Assembly (NCBI RefSeq): GCF_002288525.1 | Contig: NZ_CP023067.1 | Span: 1,488,001-1,552,000, forward strand | Direction: 5' to 3' | Length of the DNA stretch: 64,000 nt | Source of the DNA: Sinorhizobium sojae CCBAU 05684 | GTDB taxonomy: Bacteria; Pseudomonadota; Alphaproteobacteria; Rhizobiales; Rhizobiaceae | Shown here: positions 7,708 through 18,084 of the stretch, piece by piece | Numbering within the stretch: the first letter of the stretch is position 1 | Layout: every line of letters starts with the position of its first letter | Notes under the pieces: generated by a model | What the model was told of the DNA's origin: nothing | Databases searched by the model: none | Seen by the model: only the letters and a program-made list of their open reading frames with translations | Program-made: the position numbers and the translations under genes

Positions 7708-10700
7708 ATGCCGAAGCGCCAAGACATCAAATCGATTCTCATCATCGGCGCGGGGCCGATCGTCATCGGCCAGGCTTGCGAATTCGACTATTCCGGTACC
7801 CAGGCGTGCAAGGCGCTCAAGGAAGAAGGCTACCGGGTCATCCTGGTCAACTCCAACCCGGCAACGATCATGACCGATCCGGGGCTTGCCGATGCGACCT
7901 ATGTGGAGCCGATCACGCCCGAAGTCGTCGCCAAGATCATCGCCAAGGAGCGTCCCGACGCGCTGCTGCCGACCATGGGCGGTCAGACAGCCCTCAACAC
8001 GGCCCTGTCGCTGCGCCGCATGGGCGTGCTTGATCGCTACAATGTCGAGATGATCGGCGCCAAGCCGGAGGCAATCGACAAGGCTGAGGACCGCGCGCTC
8101 TTCCGTGAGGCAATGGCGCGGATCGGCCTCGAAACGCCGAAGTCGCATCTTGCTAACGCCACCGACATCAAGGATCAGGATCGCAAGGCGCATGAGGCCG
8201 AGCGGAGCGCACTCAAGGCCCGGTTCTCCGGCCCCGAACTCGACAACGCGCTCGACGAACTGGAAAACCAGTGGAACCTCGGCGAAGGCGATCGCAAGCA
8301 GCGCTACGTCAACCACGCCATGGCGATCGCCGCCCAGGCGCTCGACGAGGTTGGCCTGCCGGCAATCATTCGCCCCTCCTTCACGCTCGGCGGCACCGGC
8401 GGCGGTATCGCGTATAACCGTTCCGAGTTCTTCGACATCGTCGCCAGCGGCCTCGATGCCTCCCCGACGACTGAAGTGCTGATCGAGGAGTCGGTGCTCG
8501 GCTGGAAGGAATATGAAATGGAGGTCGTCCGCGACAAGGCGGACAATTGCATCATCATCTGCTCGATCGAGAACATCGATCCGATGGGCGTGCACACGGG
8601 CGATTCGATCACGGTCGCGCCGGCGCTGACTTTGACCGACAAGGAATATCAGATCATGCGCAACGCCTCCATTGCGGTGCTGCGCGAGATCGGCGTCGAG
8701 ACAGGCGGTTCCAACGTCCAGTTCGCGGTCAATCCGACAAACGGCCGCCTCGTCGTCATCGAGATGAACCCGCGCGTGTCCCGCTCCTCGGCGCTTGCCT
8801 CCAAGGCGACCGGCTTCCCGATCGCCAAGATCGCCGCCAAGCTTGCGGTCGGCTATACCCTCGACGAACTGGAAAACGACATTACCGGCGGCGCGACGCC
8901 GGCTTCCTTCGAGCCCTCGATCGACTATGTGGTCACCAAAATCCCGCGCTTCGCCTTCGAGAAGTTTCCCGGTGCCGAACCGACGCTGACGACCGCGATG
9001 AAGTCGGTCGGTGAGGTCATGGCAATCGGCCGTACCTTTGCCGAGTCGCTCCAGAAGGCGCTTCGCGGGCTTGAAACCGGACTCACCGGTCTTGACGAGA
9101 TCGAGATCCCGGATTTCGACGACAACGGCGACGGCCGCAATGCCATCCGCGCCGCACTCGGCACGCCGACGCCGGACCGCCTGCGCATGGTTGCCCAGGC
9201 GCTGCGTCTCGGCATGAGCGAGGCGGAGGTGCATGAGGCCTGCAAGATCGATCCGTGGTTCATCGCCCAATTCAAGGCGATCGTCGACATGGAGGCGCGC
9301 ATCCGCGAGCACGGCCTGCCCGAGGACGCCGAAAACCTGCGCATGCTGAAGGCGATGGGTTTCTCCGATGCCCGTCTTGCCACGCTCACCGGAACGCGGC
9401 CCAAGGAAGTTGCGGAACTCCGCAACGCCCTGAACGTTCGCCCGGTCTACAAGCGCATCGACACCTGCGCGGCCGAATTCGCCTCGCCGACCGCTTATAT
9501 GTATTCGACCTATGAAACGCCCTTCGTCGGTCTTGCCCGCTCCGAGGCGCAGGTCTCCGATCGCAAGAAGGTCGTTATTCTCGGCGGCGGACCGAACCGC
9601 ATCGGCCAGGGCATCGAGTTCGATTATTGCTGCTGCCATGCGGCCTTCGCCTTGAAGGATGCCGGCTATGAAGCGATCATGGTCAACTGCAACCCGGAAA
9701 CCGTCTCGACGGACTACGACACTTCCGACCGGCTCTATTTCGAGCCGCTGACGGCGGAGGATGTGATCGAGATCATGCGCGCCGAACAGGAAAACGGCAC
9801 GCTCCACGGCGTCATCGTTCAATTCGGCGGCCAGACGCCGCTGAAACTGGCCGAAGCGCTTGAAAAGAACGGTATTCCGATCCTAGGCACGGCGCCGGAC
9901 GCGATCGACCTGGCCGAAGACCGCGACCGGTTCCAGAAGCTCCTGATGAAGCTCGATCTCAACCAGCCGCGCAACGGCATCGCTTATTCGGTCGAGCAGG
10001 CGCGCCTCGTCGCCGCCGAGATCGGCTTCCCCCTGGTCGTTCGCCCCTCCTACGTGCTCGGCGGCCGCGCCATGCAGATCATCCATTCCGAAAGCATGCT
10101 GCAGACCTATCTGCTGGACACGGTGCCGGGCCTGGTGCCCGAGGACATCAAGCAGCGCTATCCGAACGACAAGACCGGCCAGATCAACACGTTGCTCGGC
10201 AAGAACCCGCTGCTCTTCGACAGCTATCTGACGAACGCGACCGAAGTGGATGTCGATTGCCTGTGCGACGGCAAGGATGTCTTCGTCTCGGGCATCATGG
10301 AGCATATCGAGGAAGCCGGCATCCATTCCGGCGACTCCGCCTGCTCGCTGCCGGTGCACACGCTGGACAAGGACACGGTGGACGAACTCGAGCGCCAGAC
10401 GGCGGCGCTTGCGAAAGCGTTGAATGTCGGCGGTCTGATGAACGTGCAGTTCGCCATCAAGGACGGCACGATCTACGTTCTCGAGGTCAATCCGCGCGCC
10501 TCGCGCACGGTGCCCTTCGTCGCCAAGACGATCGGCGCGCCGATCGCGAAGATCGCCGCCCGGGTCATGGCCGGCGAAACGCTGGAAGACGCCATTGCCG
10601 CCTATGGCAAGAAGCCGGACCCACGCAACCTGAAGCACATCGCCGTCAAGGAGGCGGTCTTCCCCTTCGCCCGCTTCCCCGGCGTCGACACGCTGCTCGG

Positions 10701-11199
10701 CCCCGAGATGCGCTCGACCGGCGAGGTGATCGGGCTCGATACGGATTACGCGCTCGCCTTTGCGAAGTCCCAACTCGGTGCCGGCGTCGACCTGCCGCGG
10801 GACGGAACGGTCTTCGTTTCGGTTCGCGACGAAGACAAGGCGGGCGTGCTGCCGGCAATCCGAATCCTCGCGGATATCGGCTTCAAGGTCATGGCGACCG
10901 GCGGAACCGCCCGCTTCCTGGGAGAGCACGGCATTACGGCCACCAAGATCAACAAGGTGCTTGAGGGCCGGCCGCATGTCGAGGACGCGATCCGCAATCG
11001 GCAGGTCCAACTCGTGATCAACACGACTGATGGCAACAAGGCGATCTCGGACTCGAAGTCGCTTCGCCGGGCGACGCTGATGCAGAAGGTTCCCTATTAT
11101 ACGACGATGGCCGGCGCCGAAGCGGCAGCCCTTGCCATCAAGGCGCTGAAGGCGGGCAACCTCGAAGTGCGTCCGCTGCAGAGCTACTTCGACGCTTGA
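7708..11199 (+). CDS. carB: Carbamoyl-phosphate synthase large subunit
   Basis: The 1163-residue length is standard for CarB. With the small subunit (CarA, not in this window) it makes carbamoyl phosphate from bicarbonate, glutamine-derived ammonia and two ATP, feeding arginine and pyrimidine synthesis. Both duplicated ATP-grasp halves are visible: the first begins after [14 protein letters not shown], the second after [39 protein letters not shown] and [19 protein letters not shown] are the matching metal-binding loops. An MGS-like allosteric domain ends the protein. Very long antisense frames here are codon-bias shadows. Confidence 0.98.
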   Translation: MPKRQDIKSILIIGAGPIVIGQACEFDYSGTQACKALKEEGYRVILVNSNPATIMTDPGLADATYVEPITPEVVAKIIAKERPDALLPTMGGQTALNTALSLRRMGVLDRYNVEMIGAKPEAIDKAEDRALFREAMARIGLETPKSHLANATDIKDQDRKAHEAERSALKARFSGPELDNALDELENQWNLGEGDRKQRYVNHAMAIAAQALDEVGLPAIIRPSFTLGGTGGGIAYNRSEFFDIVASGLDASPTTEVLIEESVLGWKEYEMEVVRDKADNCIIICSIENIDPMGVHTGDSITVAPALTLTDKEYQIMRNASIAVLREIGVETGGSNVQFAVNPTNGRLVVIEMNPRVSRSSALASKATGFPIAKIAAKLAVGYTLDELENDITGGATPASFEPSIDYVVTKIPRFAFEKFPGAEPTLTTAMKSVGEVMAIGRTFAESLQKALRGLETGLTGLDEIEIPDFDDNGDGRNAIRAALGTPTPDRLRMVAQALRLGMSEAEVHEACKIDPWFIAQFKAIVDMEARIREHGLPEDAENLRMLKAMGFSDARLATLTGTRPKEVAELRNALNVRPVYKRIDTCAAEFASPTAYMYSTYETPFVGLARSEAQVSDRKKVVILGGGPNRIGQGIEFDYCCCHAAFALKDAGYEAIMVNCNPETVSTDYDTSDRLYFEPLTAEDVIEIMRAEQENGTLHGVIVQFGGQTPLKLAEALEKNGIPILGTAPDAIDLAEDRDRFQKLLMKLDLNQPRNGIAYSVEQARLVAAEIGFPLVVRPSYVLGGRAMQIIHSESMLQTYLLDTVPGLVPEDIKQRYPNDKTGQINTLLGKNPLLFDSYLTNATEVDVDCLCDGKDVFVSGIMEHIEEAGIHSGDSACSLPVHTLDKDTVDELERQTAALAKALNVGGLMNVQFAIKDGTIYVLEVNPRASRTVPFVAKTIGAPIAKIAARVMAGETLEDAIAAYGKKPDPRNLKHIAVKEAVFPFARFPGVDTLLGPEMRSTGEVIGLDTDYALAFAKSQLGAGVDLPRDGTVFVSVRDEDKAGVLPAIRILADIGFKVMATGGTARFLGEHGITATKINKVLEGRPHVEDAIRNRQVQLVINTTDGNKAISDSKSLRRATLMQKVPYYTTMAGAEAAALAIKALKAGNLEVRPLQSYFDA

Positions 11200-11223
11200 C
11201 GACTAGCCGCTTGCGGACCTTCT

Positions 11224-11258
11224 GAACGCGGCCTGAACACTCGGTTCAGGCCGCGTTC
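11224..11258 (+). terminator. Strong palindrome after carB
   Basis: Perfect 14-bp stem (GAACGCGGCCTGAA at 11224-11237 with its complement at 11245-11258), 7-nt loop, 25 bp after the carB stop. There is no T-tract, so it may act as a 3'-end stabiliser or a weak terminator. Confidence 0.5.
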
Positions 11259-11336
11259 GAGCACGTCGTGTTTCCATGCCGTCATGCGAAACGAAAGCCG
11301 GCATCGGCCGGTGACGCGCAGGATTGGGGCAATGAC

Positions 11337-11639
11337 GTGCAGCTTTATTTCTTCGGTCTTCATTGGGGCGATGAACGCTTCCTTGATGAGGAGGGTATCG
11401 CCCATTTCGACGAAGGTTCGGCGCTCTACTATGCTCAGCGCATTGCCGACAAGATCGGCCGCGACGCAGACTATGGATCGCTGAAAGTCGAGGTACGCAC
11501 GAGCGAAGGTGGCCTCTTGGCGACCATTCTGCCATCGGAAGGCCGTCGCCGCGAGCAACTCGCCTTGATCGGCCGCCGCTATCCGCGCCCGGTTCGCCAT
11601 GCGGCCGATCCTGCCGCGAAACCGACCGCCGCCCTCTGA
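11337..11639 (+). CDS. DUF6894-like small protein
   Basis: A 100-residue protein if the GTG at 11337 is used: MQLYFFGLHWGDERFLDEEG. The pattern of a short aromatic strand followed by D-EEG, then an alpha-helical stretch (SALYYAQRIADKIGRD), resembles the small DUF6894 proteins common in rhizobia, whose function is unknown. An in-frame ATG at 11268 would run back to the hairpin region and is less family-like. The C-terminal 20 residues are rich in Pro and Ala. No operon partner. Confidence 0.6.
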   Translation: MQLYFFGLHWGDERFLDEEGIAHFDEGSALYYAQRIADKIGRDADYGSLKVEVRTSEGGLLATILPSEGRRREQLALIGRRYPRPVRHAADPAAKPTAAL

Positions 11640-11685
11640 GCGGCGGTCGCAGTCACGAATTTCGATCAATCCGAACGCTGGCGGC

Positions 11686-13194
11686 TCAGGCCGATCTCTG
11701 TGCAGTTGATTGCCCGCAAGGCGCGGTACGGATTTCGCGCCGCATCAGCCGCAGGGTCCTGATGCCGAAGAAAAGCGAAGCGGCGGCGATGACGCAGCCG
11801 AGCGCGAAAACGCCGGACAACGCCGCGGTCATCACGCGATCGCTGGCGCCTTCATCAAAACCGCGGGCATTGGCGGTCAAACCGAAAACGGCCGCGCCAA
11901 TCGCGTAGCCGGCCGATTGCAGCGTTGGCAAAAGCGCGGAGGTTTTGTCGCGTTCCCCAATGGTCGCGACGTCCATCAACAACTGGCTGAGCGTTCCCCA
12001 TGAGACGCCAAAGCCGGTTCCGATCGCGATTTGGCTGACGAAGATCAGGCGGTGCTCGCCAGTTTCGACGGCGAGTGTCAACCCGATGAGACCAAGAATC
12101 AGAAGCAAGGGTCCCGTCCCGATCAACTGAACGCGGAACTCATACGAACGCAGGCTGGCAACCAATATGGCCGTGGCACTCCAGGACATGGCCATCAGGG
12201 CGCTGGAGAAACCGGCGGCAGTCGGCCCGAAATCCCAAAGATGTTGCATCGCATAGACGAGGTAGACGGAGCCTGACGCTTGAGCCAGCGGCATCAGGAG
12301 AATGACCCATAGCCCCGTGCCGAGCGGACGGCCGGTCGCAAAGGCATCGGACGGCAGAATGGCGTTGGACGATCTGCGATCGAACTGGATTGCGCCGACG
12401 AAAATAAGGAGCGTCGTCACCAGCAGGGCCGTCATCGCGTACCCGTTGCCTGTGGTGTTCGAGAGCGAGATCAGCAGGATGCCGAAGCCGAAGCCAAGGA
12501 GCCGGAACAAGGGAATTGAGCCTGCCGCTCTCCCGGCTTGCGCCGGTTGGCGAACGATCGCGACGACGAGCGCGATGAAGATTGCCGCGGCCGGCACGTT
12601 GACGAAGAAGGCCGCGCGCCAGGACCAATATTCGGTGAGCAGGCCGGAAATGAGCGGCCCGGCAAAGGCGGAGGTGGCCCAGACGATCGCTTCCGCGCCG
12701 AAGATCTTGGGCACGAGCCGCGGCGGGAAGAGCTCCGGTATCAGTGCGTAGCAGACCGCCGCGATGATCCCCTCTCCCAACCCCTGTAACAACCTGCCGG
12801 CGAGCACCTGCGGCATGCCGCTCGCTGCCGTGGCGATGACGGTGCCGGTGACGAAGACAAGCGCTGCGACGATCAGCGTGCGGCGCGCGCCGAACCTAGC
12901 TTTCAGATTAGCCGCCAAGGCGCCGCCGACGATGGCGAAAACGAGGTAGAGCGTGAATGCCCAGGAAAGCAATGCCGCTCCGCCAAATTCCGCGACTGCC
13001 GAAGGCAATGCCGTCGAGACGAAGAATTCGTTGAAGGCGAAGAGCGCCACGCCGAGGCATAGTGTCACGGTCGCAGCCAAGAAGTTGGGCTGCAAGAGCT
13101 CCCGCCAGCGCCCCTCCGCCTCCTGTGTAACATCGGCAGCCGTCAAATTCCGTTCGGCTAAATTCATGGATCCGGTTCCCTGTCGTGCGTTCAT
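11686..13194 (-). CDS. MFS exporter (14-TM drug-resistance type)
   Basis: About 500 residues, very hydrophobic. The pattern SVAEFGGAALLSWAFTLYLV followed by GGALAANLKARFGARRTLI is an MFS loop 2-3, with a variant of motif A. The later GRLLQGLGEGIIAAVCYALI is typical of DHA2-like exporters. A second in-frame ATG at 13167 (MNLAERNLTA) is an equally good start. The C-terminus ends with a basic cytoplasmic tail (RTLRLMRREIR). Substrate unknown and no adjacent regulator. Confidence 0.83.
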   Translation of the reverse strand: MNARQGTGSMNLAERNLTAADVTQEAEGRWRELLQPNFLAATVTLCLGVALFAFNEFFVSTALPSAVAEFGGAALLSWAFTLYLVFAIVGGALAANLKARFGARRTLIVAALVFVTGTVIATAASGMPQVLAGRLLQGLGEGIIAAVCYALIPELFPPRLVPKIFGAEAIVWATSAFAGPLISGLLTEYWSWRAAFFVNVPAAAIFIALVVAIVRQPAQAGRAAGSIPLFRLLGFGFGILLISLSNTTGNGYAMTALLVTTLLIFVGAIQFDRRSSNAILPSDAFATGRPLGTGLWVILLMPLAQASGSVYLVYAMQHLWDFGPTAAGFSSALMAMSWSATAILVASLRSYEFRVQLIGTGPLLLILGLIGLTLAVETGEHRLIFVSQIAIGTGFGVSWGTLSQLLMDVATIGERDKTSALLPTLQSAGYAIGAAVFGLTANARGFDEGASDRVMTAALSGVFALGCVIAAASLFFGIRTLRLMRREIRTAPCGQSTAQRSA

Positions 13195-13346
13195 GGAACC
13201 AGCACTGATACAACCTCAAGTGCTGTTGAGGTAAAGAGGCATTTTTTCGCAATAGTCCCTTTCGATAAGGGGCTCCTTCAACCTGTAGTGCGCCCCTGGC
13301 GGCTGCGTGATGGCGGCAAAAAATCTGGCTTTCGCGCTTCCGTTTC

Positions 13347-13414
13347 TGCTATAAGGACGGTTCGGATGTTGCGGACGGTTCCGGCGCTTTCGCTCCGGGG
13401 GCCGTTTTCTTTTT
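13347..13414 (+). promoter_or_regulatory. greA promoter and leader terminator (GraL-like)
   Basis: An extended -10 (TGCTATAAG, 13347-13355) predicts a start near 13361. A hairpin follows at 13376-13404 (CGGTTCCGG with CCGGGGGCCG, two G-U pairs and one bulge), then TTTTCTTTTT. Transcription would give an RNA of about 50 nt that stops 50 bp before greA unless it reads through. The E. coli greA leader has a similar internal terminator that makes the GraL sRNAs. The parallel here is an inference. Confidence 0.55.
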
Positions 13415-13465
13415 GCGTCGGCGCTGCTGAAAAGCGGCGCCGCGCGCTTGATGAAGGGTAATGAA

Positions 13466-13942
13466 ATGGTCGACAAAGTTCCGATGACCCAGGGTGGATT
13501 TACGAATCTGCAGGAGGAGCTGCGCTGGCGCCAGCAGGAAGAACGCCCACGAATCATCGAAGCGATCGCCGAGGCCCGCGCCCATGGCGACTTATCGGAA
13601 AACGCCGAATACCATGCGGCCAAGGAAGCGCAGAGCCATAATGAGGGCCGAATCAGCGAGCTTGAGGATCTGATTGCGCGCGCCGAAGTTATCGATCTGT
13701 CGAAGATGTCCGGATCGAAGATCAAGTTCGGAGCGCGGGTGAAGCTCATCGATGAGGACACCGAGGAGGAAAAGACCTACCAGATCGTCGGCGATCAGGA
13801 AGCCGACGTCAAAGCCGGACGTATCTCCATTTCCTCCCCCATCGCCCGTGCGCTGATCGGCAAGGAAGTCGGTGATTCGATCGAGGTCAACGCGCCCGGC
13901 GGCTCAAAGGCATACGAAATTCTCGCCATTCACTGGGGCTGA
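13466..13942 (+). CDS. greA: Transcription elongation factor GreA
   Basis: A 158-residue protein that binds the RNA polymerase secondary channel and stimulates cleavage of backtracked RNA. The N-terminal coiled coil carries the conserved acidic tip in [18 protein letters not shown] (Asp and Glu at the DLSEN turn). The C-terminal domain has [17 protein letters not shown] chose ATG 13466 ([12 protein letters not shown]) because it matches the family N-terminus and has AAGGG upstream. TTG/ATG codons at 13448 and 13451 are also in frame. Confidence 0.95.
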   Translation: MVDKVPMTQGGFTNLQEELRWRQQEERPRIIEAIAEARAHGDLSENAEYHAAKEAQSHNEGRISELEDLIARAEVIDLSKMSGSKIKFGARVKLIDEDTEEEKTYQIVGDQEADVKAGRISISSPIARALIGKEVGDSIEVNAPGGSKAYEILAIHWG

Positions 13943-14022
13943 CCAGCCCGACGGGGCGCATTCCATTGCGCCCCCCATCCCCCCTTCACAATTGACTTCG
14001 TATGCGCGAGGAGCGTGCTTTC

Positions 14023-15078
14023 GTGGCCGATATCCGGGACGTCGAGATCATTGCGCCCAACTTCAAGCGGCGTCTCTCCGGAGTCACTTCGACCATCATC
14101 CAACTGATCCCGGTGCAGCGGGCCTTGGGTCAGAAGATCGCCGTCCTCGGCCCGGGTCTGCCCGCGACATTACCCTCGATCCGGTATCGCGACCTGGTCC
14201 ATCTCTGGAGCGCGCCGGCCGGGCGGTCGTGCCGCATCTGGCATGCACGCCGCAATGTCGAGATGCTGCCGGCGATCCTGCTCCGGGACGTCTTGGGTAT
14301 GAAGATCCGCATCGTATTCACCTCGGCTTCGCAGCGGCGACATACAGCCTGGAGTAAGTTCCTCATCCGCCGCATGGATGCGGTGATTGCCACGAGCGGC
14401 AAGACGGCCGCCTATCTGGACGTGCCGAACTCGGTGATCCTGCACGGGATCGACACGAAGCGGTTCCGGCCGCCGGCTGACAAGGCGGAGGCGAAACGTG
14501 GTCTCGGCCTCGACCCCTCGAAGAAATATGCCGGTTGTTTCGGCCGCGTGCGCCATCAGAAGGGGACAGACCTCTTCGTCGACAGCATGATCGCCCTCCT
14601 GCCCTGCCGGCCGGATTGGTGCGCGATCGTTGCCGGACGGGCGACCGGTCCTCACCTCACTTTCGAGGCGGAACTCAAGGACCGTGTCGCAAGAGCCGGT
14701 CTCACGGAGCGCATTCTCTTTGTCGGCGAGCACACCAACATTCCCGACTGGTATCGAGCCCTCGATCTCTTCATCGCGCCGCAGCGCTGGGAAGGTTTCG
14801 GGCTGACGCCGCTCGAGGCGATGGCAACGGGCGTGCCCGTCGTCGCCGCCGACGTCGGCGCATTTGCCGAACTGATCGCGGAAGAGTCCGAGGAAACCGG
14901 CGTCCTCGTCCCCGCCGGGGACCTGCAGGCGATGGTTGATGGTGCGGCGGGCTTCATGGACGATGCGGCGCGGCTTGCCGCCGCGGGCACCAATTCACGC
15001 GCGCGGGCCTCCAAGGGCTTCGCCATCGAGGGCGAGGCTCGCGCCATTGGTGCGGTGTACGAGACGCTGATGCGCTGA
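14023..15078 (+). CDS. lpsB: LPS core glycosyltransferase LpsB
   Basis: A GT-B fold, family 4 glycosyltransferase. It includes the donor-binding segment FIAPQRWEGFGLTPLEAMAT (E-x7-E type) and GRVRHQKGTDLFVDSM. The S. meliloti homologue adds a core sugar to lipopolysaccharide at the cytoplasmic membrane and is needed for infection and antimicrobial-peptide resistance. The GTG at 14023 has GAGGAG at 14008-14013, giving 351 residues, the length I remember for LpsB. An ATG at 14002 would add seven residues. It reads convergently to lpsE. Confidence 0.88.
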   Translation: MADIRDVEIIAPNFKRRLSGVTSTIIQLIPVQRALGQKIAVLGPGLPATLPSIRYRDLVHLWSAPAGRSCRIWHARRNVEMLPAILLRDVLGMKIRIVFTSASQRRHTAWSKFLIRRMDAVIATSGKTAAYLDVPNSVILHGIDTKRFRPPADKAEAKRGLGLDPSKKYAGCFGRVRHQKGTDLFVDSMIALLPCRPDWCAIVAGRATGPHLTFEAELKDRVARAGLTERILFVGEHTNIPDWYRALDLFIAPQRWEGFGLTPLEAMATGVPVVAADVGAFAELIAEESEETGVLVPAGDLQAMVDGAAGFMDDAARLAAAGTNSRARASKGFAIEGEARAIGAVYETLMR

Positions 15079-15095
15079 TCCGCTGATCCGGTGGC

Positions 15096-16118
15096 CTATC
15101 GCTTCGAAGCGAACAGTTTCAGATAGGCATCCGTGATCGCCGCCTTGGAGAACTGGCCGATCAGCGTCTCGTATCCGCGCTCGGCGAGCCTGGTTCCGAG
15201 CACGCGATCATTGGAGATCTGCTCGATCGCACGCGCAAACCCGTCGGCATCCCCGATGTCCACCATCAGGCCATTGTCGCCGTCGCGCATGAACCATTGC
15301 GGTCCTTCGGCTCGGCTGGAGACCACCGGCGTGTTCTGGGCCCAGGCTTCGAGGATGACATTGCCGAGCGGCTCGTGGCTGGACGGCATCACAAAAATGT
15401 CTGCGGCGGCGAGGAACGGCCTGGTATCCTCCTGCCAACCCGCGAATCGCACCCGGTTGGAAACGCCGAGGTCGGCCGCAAGCTTTTGCAGATTGTCGCG
15501 CTCCTCGCCGTCGCCGAGAAGCCAGAGATAGGCGTCGTGCAATTTGGCAACAGCCTCGATCAGAGTGTGGAACCCCTTGCGTTCGACGAAGCGCCCCATC
15601 GACAGGATCAGCGGAGCATTGGCTGGTGTGTCAAGCGCGGCCCGGTCCTTTGCCGGCACCCGCTCCGTGCCGGTGAAGTTCGATATGACCTCTATTTGCC
15701 GCGTCCAGCCAAGGTTGCGGACGTGTTCGGCTATGCCCGGCGTGTTGCAGACGAGGCAGTCCGTGTTCTTGAAATAGTCGAGGCGCTTCGGGTAGTCGCC
15801 AAGCCGCGAAATCCTGATGCAGCCGTCGTAGGGGGGCATGAGTTCGCTGGCGCGCGGCGCCCATGCCATCAGTGCGTCCGGCCTGCCCTGCTCTGCCATG
15901 CGCAGGGCCTTGCGCGGCAAGAGCAGGCGATCAAGCGAGAGGTTGCGGAAATTGCTTTCCGTGATCTTCGTGGCACCCTCGACCTCCCGCCGCCAAGTAC
16001 GTCCGGGGCGGATAATGGACGTCTGCTCGACTCCCCGTTCGGCGAGCGCGTTTACGAGATTGACGAAAAAGCGCTCCGCGCCGCCGTCCTTGCCGAAATG
16101 AAAATGCATCACTTTCAT
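15096..16118 (-). CDS. lpsE: LPS core glycosyltransferase LpsE
   Basis: A 340-residue GT-B glycosyltransferase beginning MKVMHFHFGKDGGAERFFVN. The donor-site region is PSSHEPLGNVILEAWAQNTP, and GRFVERKGFHTLIEAVAKL is the first strand-loop of the C-terminal domain. Its ATG overlaps the lpsD stop by 4 bp, so the two are translationally coupled. It is a close paralogue of lpsD along its whole length, implying tandem duplication. Last gene of lrp-lpsC-lpsD-lpsE. Confidence 0.88.
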   Translation of the reverse strand: MKVMHFHFGKDGGAERFFVNLVNALAERGVEQTSIIRPGRTWRREVEGATKITESNFRNLSLDRLLLPRKALRMAEQGRPDALMAWAPRASELMPPYDGCIRISRLGDYPKRLDYFKNTDCLVCNTPGIAEHVRNLGWTRQIEVISNFTGTERVPAKDRAALDTPANAPLILSMGRFVERKGFHTLIEAVAKLHDAYLWLLGDGEERDNLQKLAADLGVSNRVRFAGWQEDTRPFLAAADIFVMPSSHEPLGNVILEAWAQNTPVVSSRAEGPQWFMRDGDNGLMVDIGDADGFARAIEQISNDRVLGTRLAERGYETLIGQFSKAAITDAYLKLFASKR

Positions 16119-17146
16119 TGGCGGGCCACACCTTTGGCAAAAAGCTCGAGATAGGCATTGGTGATCGCTTCTTCGGAGAACCGCGCGCGCAGCGTCTCGC
16201 GACCGCCTATACTCAGCTTTTGGCGAAGGGCCGGGTCATCGCGCACTCTGCGGATAGAATTCGCGAGTCCTTCGTCATCGCCGCAATCCACCAGCAATGC
16301 ATCGGCCTCGTTCGTCATGACCCAGGAAGGACCCTCTGCCCGCGAAGCAACCGTCGGTTTGCCGGCGCCCCAGCCCTCGAAGCAGACATTGCCGAGCGGT
16401 TCGTGCGATGAGTTGATGACAAAGACATCGCCGGCCGCCAGATAGCCATAGGCATTGGTCTGCCACCCGGCGAAACGCACGCGATCGCGCAGACCGAGTT
16501 CATCGGTCAGCCTTTCCAGCTGTTCTCGTTCGGGTCCATCGCCGATGAGCCACAGATAGGCGCCGTCGATCATTTTGACGGCCCGGAGAAGGCCGTCGAA
16601 ACCCTTGCGCTTGACGAAACGCCCCATGCCGACAACCACAAAGGCTTCATCCGGCGTCCGCATGCCCGAGCGCGCAACCGGCGCGACCGGGACGGCACGC
16701 GTGAAATTGGCGATCACCTCTACATCCCGCTTCCATCCGAGTGCGCGTACCTTGGCCGCCATGTCGGGCGTAATGCACACCAGCGTCTCGACATTGCCGT
16801 AGTAGTCGAGATGTTCGGGGTAGTCGCCGAGGCGCGAGATGCGATAGGCCCCCTTATAGGCGGGCATGAACCGGCTCGCGCGCAATTGCCATGCCATGAT
16901 CACATCCGGCCGGAAGTCCCTCAATATGCGCTGCATTCTCCACTGCAGCAGGAATCGCGACAGGGAAATGCGGCGGAACGTGCCCTCATAGATTTTCGCG
17001 CTGCCCTCGATCTGGTTGCGCCAGCTGCGCCCGGGTCGGATCAGTGCGCGTTGCTCCACGCCCCTTTCATGCAAGGCGTTGACCAGGTTCACGAAGAAAC
17101 GTTCCGCGCCCCCTTCCTTGCCAAAGTGAATATGCATGACTTTCAT
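16115..17146 (-). CDS. lpsD: LPS core glycosyltransferase LpsD
   Basis: A 343-residue GT-B glycosyltransferase starting MKVMHIHFGKEGGAERFFVN at ATG 17146; a longer in-frame start at 17188 runs into lpsC. The donor-binding segment is SSHEPLGNVCFEGWGAGKPT. Strong identity to LpsE includes ISRLGDYP, HLDYYGN and VRFAGWQ. In S. meliloti this gene belongs to the lpsCDE set for the LPS core oligosaccharide. It lies 19 bp after lpsC. Confidence 0.88.
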   Translation of the reverse strand: MKVMHIHFGKEGGAERFFVNLVNALHERGVEQRALIRPGRSWRNQIEGSAKIYEGTFRRISLSRFLLQWRMQRILRDFRPDVIMAWQLRASRFMPAYKGAYRISRLGDYPEHLDYYGNVETLVCITPDMAAKVRALGWKRDVEVIANFTRAVPVAPVARSGMRTPDEAFVVVGMGRFVKRKGFDGLLRAVKMIDGAYLWLIGDGPEREQLERLTDELGLRDRVRFAGWQTNAYGYLAAGDVFVINSSHEPLGNVCFEGWGAGKPTVASRAEGPSWVMTNEADALLVDCGDDEGLANSIRRVRDDPALRQKLSIGGRETLRARFSEEAITNAYLELFAKGVARQ

Positions 17147-17165
17147 ATGGTCGCCTTTGGAGCCT

Positions 17166-18038
17166 TCAGCGGGAAAGCGCATCGTCAATATTCGGCCGCG
17201 CTTTCAGCGCGTGCCGTTGGTAAGCCTTGGCAGCGGTCAGGAATGCATAAACGGCCCCGGTCATTGCCTCGATGAAACCGGGAAAGCCGCAGCGCCACAG
17301 GCCGTTGCGGAAATAGAGCCGGTAGAAATAGAGAGGCGGGCCGAAGAGCAGCTTGTAGGGCCGCGGCGGTCTTCCCTCGGCGGAATGCTGGTCGGCCTTG
17401 AGCGTTGAGTATTTGTTTTCCTTGAGGATCTGCTCGTCGATGATCAGCGGCCGATAATGCAAAAGGCTGCCGGCCCCGGCCGCACCGACCTTGCCGTCCG
17501 GAATGATCCCTTCATGCACCTTCTGGCCGAGATCGTAGCGCCCGCGTCCGTTGCGGATCAGTCGAAGATTGCGGCGTTCATGGACTTTCTCGGGCGTATA
17601 GCCGTAGCCGATCAAATATGGGCGCCGCGCCACCCTCCAGCCGACGATGTCATCCGGGGCGGCGAGAAGCGAGGGCAGCAAAGCCTTGAGCGGCCCGTCG
17701 AAGCGCTCATCGGCATCGATGTTGAAGCACCAGGGTTCACGGCATTGCTCAAGGGCGAACTGCTTCTGCCCGGCATAGCCCCGCCAGGGCTCGTACATGA
17801 AGCGGATGGGCCAGCCCTTGTCGATATAGGATTGCACCAGGGCGACCGTGCCGTCCTTCGAGCCGGAATCGACGATCACGATCTCGGCGCATTGTTCGAG
17901 GCTCTCGATGCAATTGCCGAGATAGGCCTCTTCGTTGAGGCAGATGATGAAAGCCGAGAGCGGGAGCTTCGGCACGATGGCAGAGCTCCTTCTCACCTTT
18001 CCCGCCACATCCGGGCTTTCGTCCTGCAGATGTTTCAA
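17166..18038 (-). CDS. lpsC: LPS core glycosyltransferase LpsC (GT2, WaaE/KdtX type)
   Basis: A 290-residue family 2 (GT-A) glycosyltransferase. LSAFIICLNEEAYLGNCIES is the nucleotide-binding start, IVIVDSGSKDGT the second strand, and NIDADERF the DxD-type metal/donor motif. The set resembles WaaE/KdtX enzymes that decorate the LPS inner core. The stop is followed at once by lpsD. The 5' end lies 46 bp from the lrp stop, consistent with one lrp-lpsCDE operon. Confidence 0.88.
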   Translation of the reverse strand: MKHLQDESPDVAGKVRRSSAIVPKLPLSAFIICLNEEAYLGNCIESLEQCAEIVIVDSGSKDGTVALVQSYIDKGWPIRFMYEPWRGYAGQKQFALEQCREPWCFNIDADERFDGPLKALLPSLLAAPDDIVGWRVARRPYLIGYGYTPEKVHERRNLRLIRNGRGRYDLGQKVHEGIIPDGKVGAAGAGSLLHYRPLIIDEQILKENKYSTLKADQHSAEGRPPRPYKLLFGPPLYFYRLYFRNGLWRCGFPGFIEAMTGAVYAFLTAAKAYQRHALKARPNIDDALSR

Positions 18039-18084
18039 TTCGTTCCGCCTAGCAAAACCTGGGATGGAGAAGTCTCAACAGACC

